NCBI GenBank assembly: GCA_032164245.1
Contig: JAVMKO010000001.1
Span: 79,109,892-79,173,891, forward strand
Length of the DNA: 64,000 bases
Source: Sternotherus odoratus
Lineage: Eukaryota; Chordata; Testudines; Kinosternidae
Reading direction: 5' to 3'
This document shows, piece after piece, positions 22,392-34,299 of the stretch. Positions within the stretch are counted from its first letter, which is position 1; every line of letters begins with the position of its first letter. Both the position numbers and the translations under genes were made by a program. Below the pieces are notes generated by a model that saw only the letters and a list, made by a program, of their open reading frames with translations, had not been told where the DNA came from and searched no databases.

Positions 22392-22860
22392 CAGTAAACC
22401 CTCAATTTAACGGACCTCGATTTAACAGACTTCGGATGCAACGGACAAAATTTCTGAGCAAGTCTGATGCATTCCTGATCCATTTCTGGCGGGCTGGCTG
22501 CCGGCTCCTGGCTGCCGCCCGGGTCCAGGCAGCAGACGGCTGGCTGCCGGGTCCCGCCTGCGGGTGGGCAGGCTGGCTGGCTGCCGGGTCCCGCCTGCTG
22601 GCTGCCGGCTCCCGCCCGAGTCCCGCCAGCGCGTGGGCTGCCGGCTCCCGCCCAAGTCCCGGAAGCGGGCGGGCTGGCTGCCGGCTCCCGGCTGCCGCCC
22701 GGGTCCCAGCAGCGGGCGGGCTGCGGAGCTGCCACCCCGACCCTGTGCCAGGCGGGCTGCTGCTCCGACAGCTCTTTTTTTAAAATTATTAAATAACGGA
22801 CTTTTTGATTTAACGGACACCCCCTCGCCCGAATTAGTCCGTTAAATGGAGGTTTTACTG
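22392..22860. mobile_element. pogo/Tigger-like MITE with TA target duplication and a GC-rich core
   Basis: The left end 'cagtaaaccctcaatttaac' and the right end 'gttaaatggaggttttactg' are inverted, and TA flanks each side (22390-22391, 22861-22862). These ends are typical of Tigger/pogo elements of the Tc1/mariner superfamily. Between about 22490 and 22760 the interior is a degenerate tandem array of Gly/Ala/Pro-type GC-rich units built on 'ggctggctgccgg' and 'ccgcccgggtccc'. Open frames across it are low complexity and not genes. Confidence 0.75.
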
Positions 22861-23357
22861 TAATGCTTAAATAGCTTCTGGCTTGATCAGAAATAGTACT
22901 TGGCGCTAGACTCTCATCAAGGACTTTTGGATAAACCAAATTTGAAGTTTCTAGGCCAAGCCATTTCTGAGATACAACATGACAAAGAAGTATTAGAAGA
23001 ATTTGCAAAAAGCAAAGAACACAGTTTATTTTCAAAGTACCATCGCTCAGAGATGGTTTGTTCCGTTCACTGCTACGTTTGTCAGAAATATTCTTTACTG
23101 CCACATATCATACTGGCAAAAATTGAAGTACATAGGCCCTTTGGTTGAAGGAATTTAGGGGGGGGGGTTCCCAAAATTGGGTGTAAAGTTATGGACATAC
23201 TGCCGGCTTTCTATGATATATACACTAACACATATGGTGTCATTATATACATGGACTCTGTACAATTAGTCTATATAGGAACATCTTGATTTTGTGACCT
23301 CTGATTTTAGAGGATTCTGTATTCAAAATACCTGTCTGCTCCTCAGCCTGAGAGTAG

Positions 23358-23362
<5 letters not shown>

Positions 23363-23422
<60 letters not shown>
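23363..23422. repeat. (AC)n microsatellite, about 60 bp
   Basis: An uninterrupted AC run. It produces spurious Cys/Val open frames on the minus strand. Confidence 0.95.
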
Positions 23423-23424
<2 letters not shown>

Positions 23425-23442
23425 CTGCCATTATAGCACAAG

Positions 23443-23474
23443 TTTACAAAGGTCTGCTTGCAGACCTTTGTAAA
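23443..23474. repeat. Perfect 32-bp palindrome
   Basis: Two 15-bp arms ('tttacaaaggtctgc' and its exact complement) are separated by only two bases. It lies 20 bp after the AC microsatellite and could form a tight cruciform. Confidence 0.7.
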
Positions 23475-24841
23475 ATAGGGCCTTTCACACAAGACTTCAT
23501 CTCTAGAAAACAGTGCAAACATCTCAGGCTCATGGCTATGCTTCTGTATCACTACCATCCTGTGTGTGTGTATTTGTATAAATATATTTATACACACATA
23601 TATATCTGCCTATTTTATCTCTCTGTTTCCTCCTTTCAAGAAAATGGATCAAACTGGCTTCTGTGAATTTTAAAAAAGGTTCAGATTAAAGGGATTTAAT
23701 GTTCACCTTGCCATTAATCTGCTTTGCTTTTAACAGCGTGAGCGATTCGATTCATAATTTGGTCTGCACTTGTCCCCCTCTATAGAGGTTTTACCTTCAG
23801 AGGAAAATGATGAAGTGCTCTCTGAGGATTTCCCCCTTTCAGGGTCACATGGCTTCCAGCAAGCTCCATTAGGGAGCCACTTTCAAAGCTCATTAGTTGA
23901 GACACTTGCCTCCAGACATATGTGCTAGTTGTTTGACATGCATGCCTCAGTGGGTTCAGGATATACACCGAATATATGCATAATGATTTGCTCCCTTTCA
24001 TCCTCATGGCACTGGGAAGAACTCCACTTAGATTAAAATCTCTTTCTGTTCTATTTAGTCCAAGGGTAGATCTGAGCCCTAGTATATTTTGGAGCATAGG
24101 AGGATGGTTAGGGATCCCCCTTCCTCCTCCCTCTTATTTGGTGGGATAACAGAACAGATGTAACCAACTGGCAGTCTCTTCCAAACTGAGGACCAGACAC
24201 ATGGCACGCATCACTACATGGCACGCATCACTACAGCTGAGACTTGAACTGGGATCTGTCCAGTATTGGAAATCTTATAGCCACCCACTAATCCAGAGAG
24301 ACACAGGAATATAAAGATGAAAGTTGCATCTCATTTCCTCTTAATAGTCAGTAGTAAACCCTCTTCATTTGATTTACCAGTGAGTGATAAGCTTCATGTC
24401 TTCTCTTGCTATCAACCAGAATTTCATAAGAATATATGGTTTAGGGTTCAGAGAGAAGGTGAAGAAAAATCACTTGTTTTCCTTGACTCAGGAAGGTGTT
24501 CTAGGGCAGTGGCTCTCAATCTTTCCAGTCCACAGGACCCCTTTCCAGAGTCTGATTCATCTTAAATATCTCATGTTTCACATACTTAAAAATGACTTGC
24601 TTACAAAATCAGACATAAAAATACAGAAGTGTCATAGCCATGCTATTACTGACAAATTGCTGACTTTCTCATTTTTACTATATTATTATAAATCAATTGG
24701 AATATAATATTATACTTATATTTCAGTGTATAGCATATAGAGCAGTATAAACAAGTCAGCGTCTGTATGAAATTTTAATTTGTACTGATTTTGCTAGTGA
24801 TTTTAATGTAGTCTGTTGTAAAACTAGGCAAATATCTAGAT

Positions 24842-25509
24842 CAGCGGTCGCCAACCGGTGGTCAGCGGGAAAATTTTAGTGGTCCGCGGCGCCGGGCTCC
24901 GTCATGGCCTCCCCTCCGCGCAGGCAAGAGGCTGCAGGGGCCTGTCCTGCCCCGGTGGCCAGCAAGCGCTGGCTCGCTACTGTCTCCCGTCTCCCGCCGT
25001 GCGAGCCGGGGGGCCCGAGCCACGCCACGTCGCTGAGGCCGGGCGGGGGGGCCGAGCCGTGCCACGCCGCGTCGCTGAGGCCGGGAGCCGGGCCGAGCCG
25101 TGTCGCTGAGGCGGGGGGGTGGGGGGGGAGAGGACCGAGGCGGGGGGGGGGAACCGAGCCGCGCCGCTGAGGCGGGGGGGGGGGGGGAACCGAGCCGCGC
25201 CACTGAGGCGGGGGGGGGGGAACCGAGGCGGGGGGAGGGGGCGAGCCGCGCCGCTGAGGCCGGGGGGGAGGGGGAGCCGAGCCACGCTGCGCTGCTGAGG
25301 CGGGGGGGGGGGGGGCCCTGAACCGCGCCAGTCGAGCCGAGGGGGGCGCGCCGGTCGAGCCGGGGGGGGAGGGGCGCCGCGCCGGTCGAGCCGGGGGGGG
25401 GGGGCGCCACGCCGGTCGAGCCGGGGGGGGGGCGCCGCGCCGAGCTGGCAGGGGCCCCGCGCCGCGCCACTTTAGTGGTCCCTGAAGACCAAAAGGTTGG
25501 CGACCACTG
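24842..25509. mobile_element. hAT-type MITE nested in the previous hAT, exact 8-bp duplication
   Basis: The left end 'cagcggtcgccaacc' is complementary to the right end 'ggttggcgaccactg'. ATCTAGAT flanks both sides exactly (24834-24841, 25510-25517). The interior is dominated by a G-rich tandem array. No transposase is encoded. Confidence 0.85.
25085..25450. repeat. G-rich minisatellite inside the nested hAT
   Basis: Variable units combine 'gaaccgagccgcgcc', 'gctgaggc' and runs of 7 to 13 G. In the second half the unit becomes 'cgccggtcgagcc' plus a G run. The array strongly favours G-quadruplex formation and slippage. The long Pro-rich open frame on the opposite strand is a by-product. Confidence 0.85.
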
Positions 25510-25596
25510 ATCTAGATGACTTGATGTACCCCCTGGAAAACCGTTGCATATCCCCAGGGGTACATGTACCCCTAGTTGAGAACCACTGTTCTAGAG

Positions 25597-27530
25597 AAAA
25601 ACAGCCGAGCATGGCTGAAGGGACCAATTTGTGGCAAGGCAGTAGAATGATTGTAGGCTCATCTTTGTGACCTACCATGAAGGAAAGGATAGATGAAGGA
25701 GTCTCACTTGGTGTGACTATTTTTTCAGGCATTTTCAAATCAGAACTGCCAATTTGTTTCCCATCAATTGTCCATGTAGTCTAGTATCCATCTTCTAGCA
25801 CTGAACTATATTTGAAGCGTCACAGGAAAGAGTCCCCACCCCACCCCAATGCACCTTGTCACAGTTTTGCATTCTTATATATCACAGGAGGAATTTTCTT
25901 CCTGGTCATAGTTGGTGATCAATTTACGCCCTCAATAATGAAGATTAATAACTCTGGTTATTATTCTGACCATGGTAGCTCCTGGCACAATTGTATCCAT
26001 TACATACGTCATGTTTTTTTGAATTTTGTTAAGCAGGGAGTTCAACTATCTCAACAAAGGAGGTGGAATGCACAGTGCCCAGCAATGTAATGTTTGTGAA
26101 GTGACACAGCAGCACAAACCAAATGCTCTGCTCCATTAGGACAAAAGCTGCTGGAATGCTAACTATGTGTTATTGTTAACAGACAAAACAGCACCCAAGC
26201 CTTCCTTAACTCTTTCCTAAGTGCTTAGATTTACTTCAATAATTCCATGCAGCTATGAGTTCTATAAGTGAAATGAAAATAAAAGTATTTCTTTTGTCAT
26301 GTTCTCTTAGCCTCCTCGTCCCCTCACTTAATATTGTAACAGGAAAGTCTTTGAAGGTCAGGCATTTCTTAACAAGCAGTGACATAATTTACATTTTGAT
26401 AGCACATTTCCAACTGATGGATTCCAAAGCATGCTTCAGACTATTCATAATGCAGGAATCATTACACCTGGCTCTGTGATAAAAAGCACAGAAATGTTAC
26501 CCAATATCCTTAGGACAGGAAGTGAAGGTGAATTCTGAAACTAACAAACCACAAGGGGAATTTTAGTGGGGCATAATGTAATTACCCACAATGGATTTGG
26601 CCAGAACAGCAGTAAATAGTTCTATTCTTACAAAATGTGCCCTGGGATCTTTAATAATTCCAAGTGGTTAGTACCTCTGTTTTACATTTCATCCAGAAGA
26701 CGGAACCTCCTGCCATCGTGACCTTGGTTGGGAATGGGGATCAATAATGAACCAAAAAGAAGAGTTCCGCTTACCAAACCACCCACACCACTTCCTGCAG
26801 CATCCTCCTTTTCCCTTGGAGCTCTCCCATCGTGTTCATAACTACTTATTGCCTTGGGCTGGGCTGGAATCTCATTATTTGTCTGGGGAGACAGAGCCAT
26901 ACTGGTGCAAACTGACAAATGCTAAAGAAGTCAATGGAGCGACATCAATTTACATCAGCTGAGGATACTACACATAAGATTATAAGATGTTTTAAAGAAC
27001 AGATGGCAAGCACCCTAAGCACCTTCATGTCTCTGTGCTGTCTTTTTGTTATATTTATTAAAGTAATCAGAAACCAGGGCTGGGTTGTTGGATTTTTGAT
27101 AATTCCTGGAACTCTGTGCATCATTCTCTCTCTCTCTCTTCTTTTAATTAAACTTCCCCGCCTTAAAACCACACCAACATACAGCTCTGAAGAAACCCCT
27201 GCTGTCATGTTAGTACCAAAGAGTAGCTTGAAATTTGGCCAAATGTTTTGTTGTTTTTTGCTACTAATTCAATTGCTGGGGCTTTAGCTTCAAATGTTGC
27301 CTTTCGTTTTGTGGCTGCGCCATGCAAAATTTCAAAAAAGGACAAAAACTATAAAAAGCAATTGACAGACAAACACTGACAGTCCAAATTTGGGTTCTGA
27401 ACAACCAACTCAACAAGGTGCTGAGGCAGAACTACAGACAGCAAAGTTGTAAATGGCATGTCAAAAAGATGAAAACCTAAGGGAAGGCAAAATAATACCC
27501 TATGTTTCTCAAAAATCTTTCATCCAAAGT

Positions 27531-27623
<93 letters not shown>

Positions 27624-28919
27624 GTTTAATACTACGCAGGGCACTGTGGTTTAATACTACGCAATAAAGCTACACTACAGATTAGGAAAGGCAGTGAGGG
27701 CGGGTGCCCTATCCAACAAAGCACAGCAGGAATTCTAGGTAGGCAAAATAGAACTGGAATATTGGCTTGATAACCAGGTTAACACCTCTATTCTTTGGGA
27801 AAGTTACCTGGGAATTTTAATGCATACAAGTGAACAGGAGCTCAGTTGTATGTTTCTTCTGCAAGAGAGCACCACCAAAGGTATGTCTTCACTGCAGTGT
27901 TAATCCAGGCTATAGCCCCCATATTGCTCTTACCCACACTTCCAAAGAAAAAACCTATCCCAGGCTAGCCAGCACAGCTGAAGGTATAGCTTGAGCCTGG
28001 GTTTTGCTTCAGCATGGGCTGGCAACCCACCTATTTTGCAGTTAGAATCAAGCCTGGGCAGTGTCCGTTTTCCAATCTTACCCCACAATTTCTCCTGGGC
28101 TGTACTTTCTTGTCTAACTCCTCCCTTCTTCTGCGCCGTGTTTTAATCCCACATTTGCAGGCTCCCTTTCTGCTACATCTCAGAGCTTTTAAGCAGAGAT
28201 GCCTTTAAAGACATTTCTCTCCTGTGCTGCCAGTTAGATGCAGATGCCAGCCTTCTGAGAAAGCGGGTGTAATATCAGCAGGACCCATAAGAACACCTCC
28301 ACACAGGAGTCCAGGAAGGACAGACAAGTTCTCCCACAACACACTGCAAGTGAATGCCTAGAGTGGTCCACTGTGACGTTCTGGGGATTACCCAGACAGG
28401 CGTTTCCCCACTTTGAATCTGTGGTTTTTCTATGAAATACACCTTTTGTTTATTTGTTATGGTCAAGCGGGTCTCTGGTGTGCAAACTGTGAGGAGTGTG
28501 GGTGCCTACATGAACTGATAACTGGGGGGCTGCTTTCACACCTTCCAGGGTCACAAACCAGAGGGGATAGTCCAAGTGTCTAGTCGTTAAGAACTGAGGG
28601 TGGCTGGACTTGGGGATACTCTGGACTGGAAGCCTACAAGGAATAAGGAGGCTGCTGGAAGCCAGGGTGAGACCTTGTGCTTGTGGGCAGGCTGCTGGTA
28701 TCAGGGATCTGAGCCATAGTACCCCAAGATTACAGGGCAGGAGGTGACAGAACCTCTCACCGATCTCTCAATGGTTTTCCATTAACTTTAATAGCCTGTT
28801 GTCGTGTTTCCCTGGGTTGCACAATAGATCCTTATTTGAGTCCTGCTGGAGGTGGAACTGAAGTTTATGACGCCATTCTCTTTACATACACATACTTTGA
28901 CCATAGCCTGTATACAACT
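25597..28919. other. Intergenic sequence without a supported gene
   Basis: It contains a long AC microsatellite (27534-27621), a short Harbinger-like stretch near 27882-28010 ('aggtatgtcttcactgcagt') and unassigned sequence at 28280-28760 that may be an old LTR-type repeat. No convincing coding region is visible. Confidence 0.35.
27534..27621. repeat. (AC)n microsatellite, about 88 bp, followed by a 17-bp duplication
   Basis: A pure AC run. Immediately after it the phrase 'tggtttaatactacgca' occurs twice (27622-27638 and 27649-27665), suggesting slippage or repair at the microsatellite edge. Confidence 0.95.
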
Positions 28920-28927
28920 CTCATAAT

Positions 28928-29523
28928 CTATGTTCCCTGGCAGCTGCGCAGCTACCTATTTAGTGCCGTGCAGGCGCTCAGGGAAGCCCCCTCGGGACCT
29001 GCTGCAGCTGGGGGAGGGGTAACTTTCCCCAGCCCCAACCTAGCCAGCCCTCAGCCTGCCACAGCCAGGACCGGCCGAGGTGCCTGGACGTGCTGTGGCA
29101 TTTTCTCCTTGCTCCAACTCGCCACGGCGCCCCTCTCCCCATCTGAACCCAGCCCTGGCCTGGGCCTGCTGGAGGAGGGGCACCTATTCTGTGGCCCCAG
29201 TCCCGGAGCTGCTGTGGCATGGAGAGGTGCCAGGCGCTGCTGGAGAGAGAATGGGGAGAGTCTTCTCATGGAGCACCCTCCTGCACCCCAAACCTCTCGG
29301 CCCCAGTCAGAGCCCGCACCCCCAGCTGAAGCCCTCACACCCCTACAGCCCAACCCTCTGCCCCCAGCCCTGAGCCCCTTCCCACAGCCCAAACCCCTCA
29401 GCCACCACATGAATTTTGTCATGTGCACCAATATGAAGGTGATGTGTCACACATCCCCTCCACACTGGTGCACACAACAAAATTCCTTCTCCACATGGGT
29501 GGGAAAAATTAGAGGGAACCCTG
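28928..29523. mobile_element. hAT-type MITE with exact 8-bp target duplication
   Basis: CTCATAAT flanks both sides exactly (28920-28927 and 29524-29531). The ends are imperfect inverted repeats ('ctatgttccctgg' and 'agagggaaccctg'). Near the right end 'gtgatgtgtcacacatc' forms an internal palindrome. The interior is C/G-rich and non-coding. Confidence 0.75.
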
Positions 29524-29783
29524 CTCATAATGATGAAGTTTAGAACATTGCACACTTCCACACAAACCCTTACTGGATACATTTTTATAGCACAACAACA
29601 TCGTATACAATCAGTTGATTCAACTGCTTATACTTTGGGGTTCAACCCCCCCCCATTCTTCCCTCAGGGTGTCTGGACCCTGATTGTCACACCCTGGTTC
29701 ATGCACCATTAAGGGGATACCCTGCTAGAAATCTATCCCAGCACCACTGTTAATGCAGCCACCCAGGCCTGACAAAGCTAGGG

Positions 29784-30097
29784 CAGCGGTCCTCAAACTT
29801 CTTATTTCTCGCTCCCCCGGCCGGAGTTGGGGCTGGGAGCAGAACAGCAGCTCTGGGAGGGGGGATGCGGACAGGGGGAAGGGGGCAGAGGCTGGGGCCA
29901 CAGCTGGAACTGGGAGCACCCCCTTGGTCGGGGGGGGAGGGGAGCGAAGCTGAAGCTGGCAGCTGGGGCCGAGGCCAGGAGCAGAGTTGGGTGGTGCTCC
30001 CTCCCCACCCCCTGTGGGGGCTGGCATGGGCCCCTGCCGCACTGCCCCCCCCAACTTTCCTCCATAGGGAGTGTGCCCCATAGTCTGGGGACCTGTG
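29784..30097. mobile_element. hAT-type MITE with exact 8-bp target duplication
   Basis: The left end 'cagcggtcctcaaact' and right end 'agtctggggacctgtg' are inverted. AGCTAGGG is duplicated exactly (29776-29783 and 30098-30105). The interior is G-rich ('gggaggggggatgcgg') and non-coding. Confidence 0.8.
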
Positions 30098-30653
30098 AGC
30101 TAGGGCACCGTAGTGGAGACGCTGTGCCTGTGAAGACGTACCCTAAATTCACAAGAGTTCCAAGAACCATGTCAGGGCACTGGGCCACTGCTGACTCAGA
30201 GGGAAGAGAGCCACCCCCTGAATCATCAGTATTACTTCCTGCAAACATCTGGGTTTCCCCTGGAGTTCTTCCATCCAAGCACCATACTGATCACAACCGA
30301 CACTGCTCAGCTGATGCAATCACAATCTGCCTGCAGGCAAATTTGCGCACACTCGCCCCATCACGTACACCTGAGGGTCACTAGTCAGATTATTTTCCAT
30401 TGTTATAATGACATCTGCAAACATGTTGTTAGCCATTTAGCCCAGGCAGATTTGACTGGTTTGAATTCACCTTTGAAGAATAAATAGGAATGTGAAGAGG
30501 CACTGAAATCAAAGCTGCCAGAATCAAAAAGGTGCTGAAATCAAAGTGGTAGAAATCTCCAACTCTGTCTTGAGCGAGTTGGTCAGGAGACAATAGAGTC
30601 CTTGCAATTAAAGGAGGAAAAGGCTAGTATTAAGCTACTTTTGTGTGGCCCTC

Positions 30654-31552
30654 TGTGATAAATGAAGAGGGAGGTAGCTCCCTTTTATGAACACTCAGCC
30701 AGCCAATAGCTATAAAATCCCTCTTAGTTAAAGGGTTAAAAAGTCTCACTGCGATAGGTAACAGGAAGTAAGTGGGCACCTGGCCGAAAGAGCCAATGGG
30801 AAGGCTAGAACTTTTTAAAATTAGGAAAAGACTTTATCAGTTTGTTGTTGCTCTCCCAGGGAGAGGCAGACAGGGCAGCAGCTATGCTGTAAGAACCTTG
30901 GGCCAGGAATGAAAAAAATCATCAGGATCATACCTAGAAACTACTCATTTAAAAGGCCAGATATGTAAGTAGATCAGGAAATGTCTAGGAAGATGTAATT
31001 AGATTTATTCCTTCTATTTCTTTATGGCTGTGGATTCCTCTGTGCTAGTCCCAGTGCTTTTGTTTTGCTTAAATCCTTTATGCTGGATCTCAAGAAAGCT
31101 ATTCTTGGTGCTTACTCTTTGCAGTTGCTCTTTTAAAATCTAGCAGTAGTCTGAGTCCCCAGATGTATTTTTGGTATGTTTATTAATAATATTGACCTTT
31201 TTTAAGAACAGAATTGGATTTTTGTGTCTTAAGAGATTTGTGCATATGTTATTTAATTATCTGGTGGCAAAGGCTGATTTCTTCCTCCCCCTTTTTCTCA
31301 GTTCCTCCCTGGAGGGGGGTATGAAAGGGCTTGAGGGTACCCCACAGGAAGGAATTCCCAAGTGAGCCTTCCTGGGCTCTCAAAGGGATTTTGCACTTGG
31401 GTGGTAGCAGCATCTATCAATCCAAGGTCAGAGAAAAGCTGTAACCTTGGGAATTTAATACAAGCCTGGAGTGGCCAGTATTAATTTTTAGAATCCTTGC
31501 AGGCCCCCACCTTCTGCACTCAAAGTGCCAGAGTAGGGAATTAGCCTTGACA
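30654..31552 (+). repeat. Probable solo LTR, about 0.9 kb
   Basis: The unit starts TGTGAT and ends TTGACA, the TG...CA ends expected of an LTR. A CCAAT box lies at about 30702-30706 and a TATA box ('tataaaat') at 30711, in the right order for U3. Later sequence is T-rich near 31190. No internal retroviral genes flank it. The target duplication is not clear because the right flank is a C run. The family is not identified. Confidence 0.4.
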
Positions 31553-32340
31553 CCCCCCCCCCCATCCCTAACAATTTACAAACTCTCCTCACCTTTGTAT
31601 TAATTTCATATACAGTCTCCCTCTTGGCTAAGTATTGTGAGGTTATAGTTGGAACATGGAGGATACCTTTCCCACAAACCAGGCAGCTTTGTGGGAAAGA
31701 CCCCACAAGTCATCTCGTTCCTTCCTTCTCTTGCCCCACAATGGCTGATGAATTGTTCCCTACATTTTATTCTCCAGTCTCAGTCCTTGGGAGACTAATC
31801 CACAGTCTAGCAAACTGCTAATCTCTTCCTCATATTCAGGCTCAATTTTTCTTAACTCAGCGCCATTCCATCACTCCAAGTTATATCCACTCATCCCACC
31901 CAGAACAATCGCTCTCCCTCCTTCAGATCTTGCTGGCGATTACCATATCTGCCCCAGAGGAATTGTTTGGCCAAGCCCCTACATATTTAATTCTTTTAAT
32001 CTTTCCTCAGGTCTTCCCTCCCTTTAGTACATTTTGTTGCTCTTTGAATTTCCAGAATCTATCAGTTTCACAGAACGCTTCCAGACTATTAAAGCAGACA
32101 ACACAGGATACCTGGTGGGGATCTGAAAGTCAACACAGGCAGCGATATTACCTCAGATAAGATACCCACCTACACCTCTGGCCACACACAGAAGGGGAAG
32201 CATACAAACGAGCAAACAGGAGTTCCCGCTTAGAACATGACAGCTGCTGTTTATCCTGTCAGCAGCTTATTCGTCTGGAACTGGAAGTCTTAAGTTGTGC
32301 CACGGATCAATTGACCCTCCATTTCGGTTAATCTTCCTGT
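31553..32340. other. Intergenic sequence without a supported gene
   Basis: I see no domain, terminal repeat or convincing open frame here. Confidence 0.3.
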
Positions 32341-32359
32341 GGACCTGGCTGACAGTGTT

Positions 32360-32875
32360 AGATTGACTCATAAAAATTGCAGAAATGTAGGGCTGGGAGG
32401 CACCTCAAGAAATTATGGGGAGAGAGCAAAGAAAGATGTACGGATCCTTGGCAAACAGTAGCACCACAGAAATTGCCACAGAACTGACTCTGGGTCCATC
32501 TAGTCCAGTATCCTGGATGTGACAGCAGCCAGCATCAGATGTTTCAGAGGAAGGTATAAGAACCCCACAGCAGACAAATGTGGGATAATCTGCCCCTCCC
32601 CACAACATTAGGTTTCCTCCTGATCTCCACTTAGTGTCCCTGAAGCCTGGGCTTTAATATCCCTTCCAACATTTTCATCATTCATTATGACTCTAGAGAC
32701 TGTTGGTATCCATAGAAGAGTCCATTCCGAATGAATCTTGCTAATTTCTTGGCTTGATGACTTCCCGTGCCAGTGAGTTCCACGGTCTAAGTACGTGATA
32801 TGTGAAAAGTATTTCCTGGAATTTGCCACCTTTTAATGTAATAGAATGTCCAAAACCACCGGATTCCATTTTAAA
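32360..32875 (-). mobile_element. CR1 LINE 3' fragment, antisense
   Basis: The segment contains 'gggtccatctagtccagtat', 'ttcagaggaaggtataag', 'ggataatctgcccc', 'gagttccacggtctaag' and 'aaaagtatttcctggaat', the characteristic antisense order of CR1-family 3' sequence in sauropsids. It starts with 'aaatgtagggctgggagg', the terminal part of the same family. It is non-coding and truncated. Confidence 0.6.
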
Positions 32876-32981
32876 CATCACAGGCAGACGGAGGTGCCAG
32901 GGGGTTCTAACTTGGAAGCAGTGCCACTCACCTGCGTACCAGTTATGAGGCCCATTGGCTCAGCACCACTTCCCCACAACA

Positions 32982-33833
32982 GTAGGGTTGCCAACTTTCT
33001 AATTGCATAAAACCGAACACCCCTACCCCAAGGCTCCACCACTTCCCCACCCCTTCTCTGAGCCCTGCCCCAACTCACTTCAGCCTCCCGCCCCGCCTCA
33101 CTCACTCTCCCCCACCCTCACTGGGCTCGGGTAGCGGTGTGGGATGGGGTGAGGGCTTCAGCTGGGGGTGCAGGTTCTGGGGTGGGACCATAAATGAGAG
33201 GTTCAGGGTGCAGGAGGGGGCTCCAGTCTGGGGCAGAGGGTTGGGGTGTAGGAAGGGGTGAGGGCTCTGACTGAGGGTGTGGGCTCTAGTGTTGAGGCAG
33301 GGATGATGGGTTTGGAGTACAGGAGGGAACCGAGGGGTTTGGAGTGTGGGATGGAGCGCAGGCCTGTGGTGTAGGAGGGGGTTCAGGCTCGGAGAGGGAG
33401 TTTGGGTGCGGGAGGGGGTTATGACCTAGGGCAGGGATTTGGGGTGTGGATGCGGAGCTAAGACAAGCTCCCTGACTGCCTTGGCTCCATGCTGCTCCCA
33501 TAAGCAGCTGACATGTCTAACTCTAGGCACAGGGGTGGCCAGGTGGCTCTGCTGGGTGCACACTGCCCATGCCCAGAGGCACCCCCCCCCCTGCAGTTCC
33601 CATTGGCTGTGGTTCCCAGCCAATGGGAGCTGCAGAGCCGGTGCTCGGGGCGGGGCCAGTGCCTAGGGGGCACATGGACACATTGCTGAGCCAGGGGAGG
33701 CAGAGAGCCCGCCTCAGCCCGCTGTGCTGCCAACTGAACTTTTAATGGTCTAGTTAGTGGTGCTGACTAGAGCTGCCTGGGTCCCTTTTTGCCTGGGCAT
33801 TCCAGTCAAAAACCCAACACCTGGGAACCCTAC
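32982..33833. mobile_element. MITE-like element with GTAGGGTT termini and a G-rich core
   Basis: The left end 'gtagggttgccaac' mirrors the right end 'ctgggaaccctac'. The interior (33120-33430) is a degenerate array of 'ggggtgcaggaggggg'-type units. I found no exact target duplication, so the superfamily is unassigned. Confidence 0.45.
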
Positions 33834-34299
33834 GAGCCATTTGAATCCAACCCTGAGCTTCAAAAGGCAAATGAAAAAGCACAAAGGGAAAGAGGGGCAG
33901 GGACTAAATACCCCAGCTGATCATGAAGCCATAAATTAGGATTACTTGCTTCTAAAGGGTGACAGCAGGACAGAGGAAGAAGGGCAAAGGCTGGCAAAGG
34001 GGCCATGGATACAAACACCACTGTCAAAGTGCACTACTGAGTAGGTTGCCAAATGAGTTCCCTTCCTTGGGCTACAAGCACTGTGACACGAAAGATCCCT
34101 CTGCCTGGTTTCAAATGTGTTTATTTACTTCCATCTTTAAAACAAAAAGGCACGTCTCCAGCACTCTAAGAACCCCACCACTCCTCACAATCACATTCAG
34201 AATCAGAGAATACAGTCAAGCCCCACAAAATTCAGTCCTAATCAAATCACATAGAATCAGACGGACCACTACCCCATTCCACCCCCATCCCTTTTATGC

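Larger units (their letters stand above)
22863..24498. other. Intergenic sequence without a supported gene
   Basis: Apart from the AC microsatellite and the palindrome, only a 17-bp tandem duplication stands out ('atggcacgcatcactac' at 24201-24217 and again at 24218-24234). Confidence 0.35.
24507..25588. mobile_element. hAT element interrupted by a second hAT
   Basis: The outer termini are 'cagtggctctcaatc' and 'gttgagaaccactg'. The flanking octamers TTCTAGGG (24499-24506) and TTCTAGAG (25589-25596) match at seven of eight positions. Without the inner insertion it is about 400 bp, A/T-rich and non-coding. The insertion at 24842-25509 is younger by position. Confidence 0.75.

Noticed and set aside
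22307..23104. 265-codon minus-strand ORF with Gly/Ala/Pro repeats
   Set aside because: It spans the Tigger-like MITE, its flanks and its GC-rich core. The repeat units explain the open frame.
23243..23597. Cys/Val-rich ORFs on the minus strand
   Set aside because: These are translations of the AC microsatellite.
24862..25470. 202-codon Pro/Ala-rich minus-strand ORF
   Set aside because: It is a by-product of the G-rich array in the nested hAT, with no domain and no start context.
28836..29543. 235-codon plus-strand ORF
   Set aside because: It runs across the boundaries of the hAT MITE at 28928-29523 and has Pro-rich low-complexity content.
29802..30384. ORFs of 158 and 185 codons on opposite strands
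   Set aside because: Both lie mainly in the G-rich hAT MITE at 29784-30097 and cross its edge into unrelated DNA.
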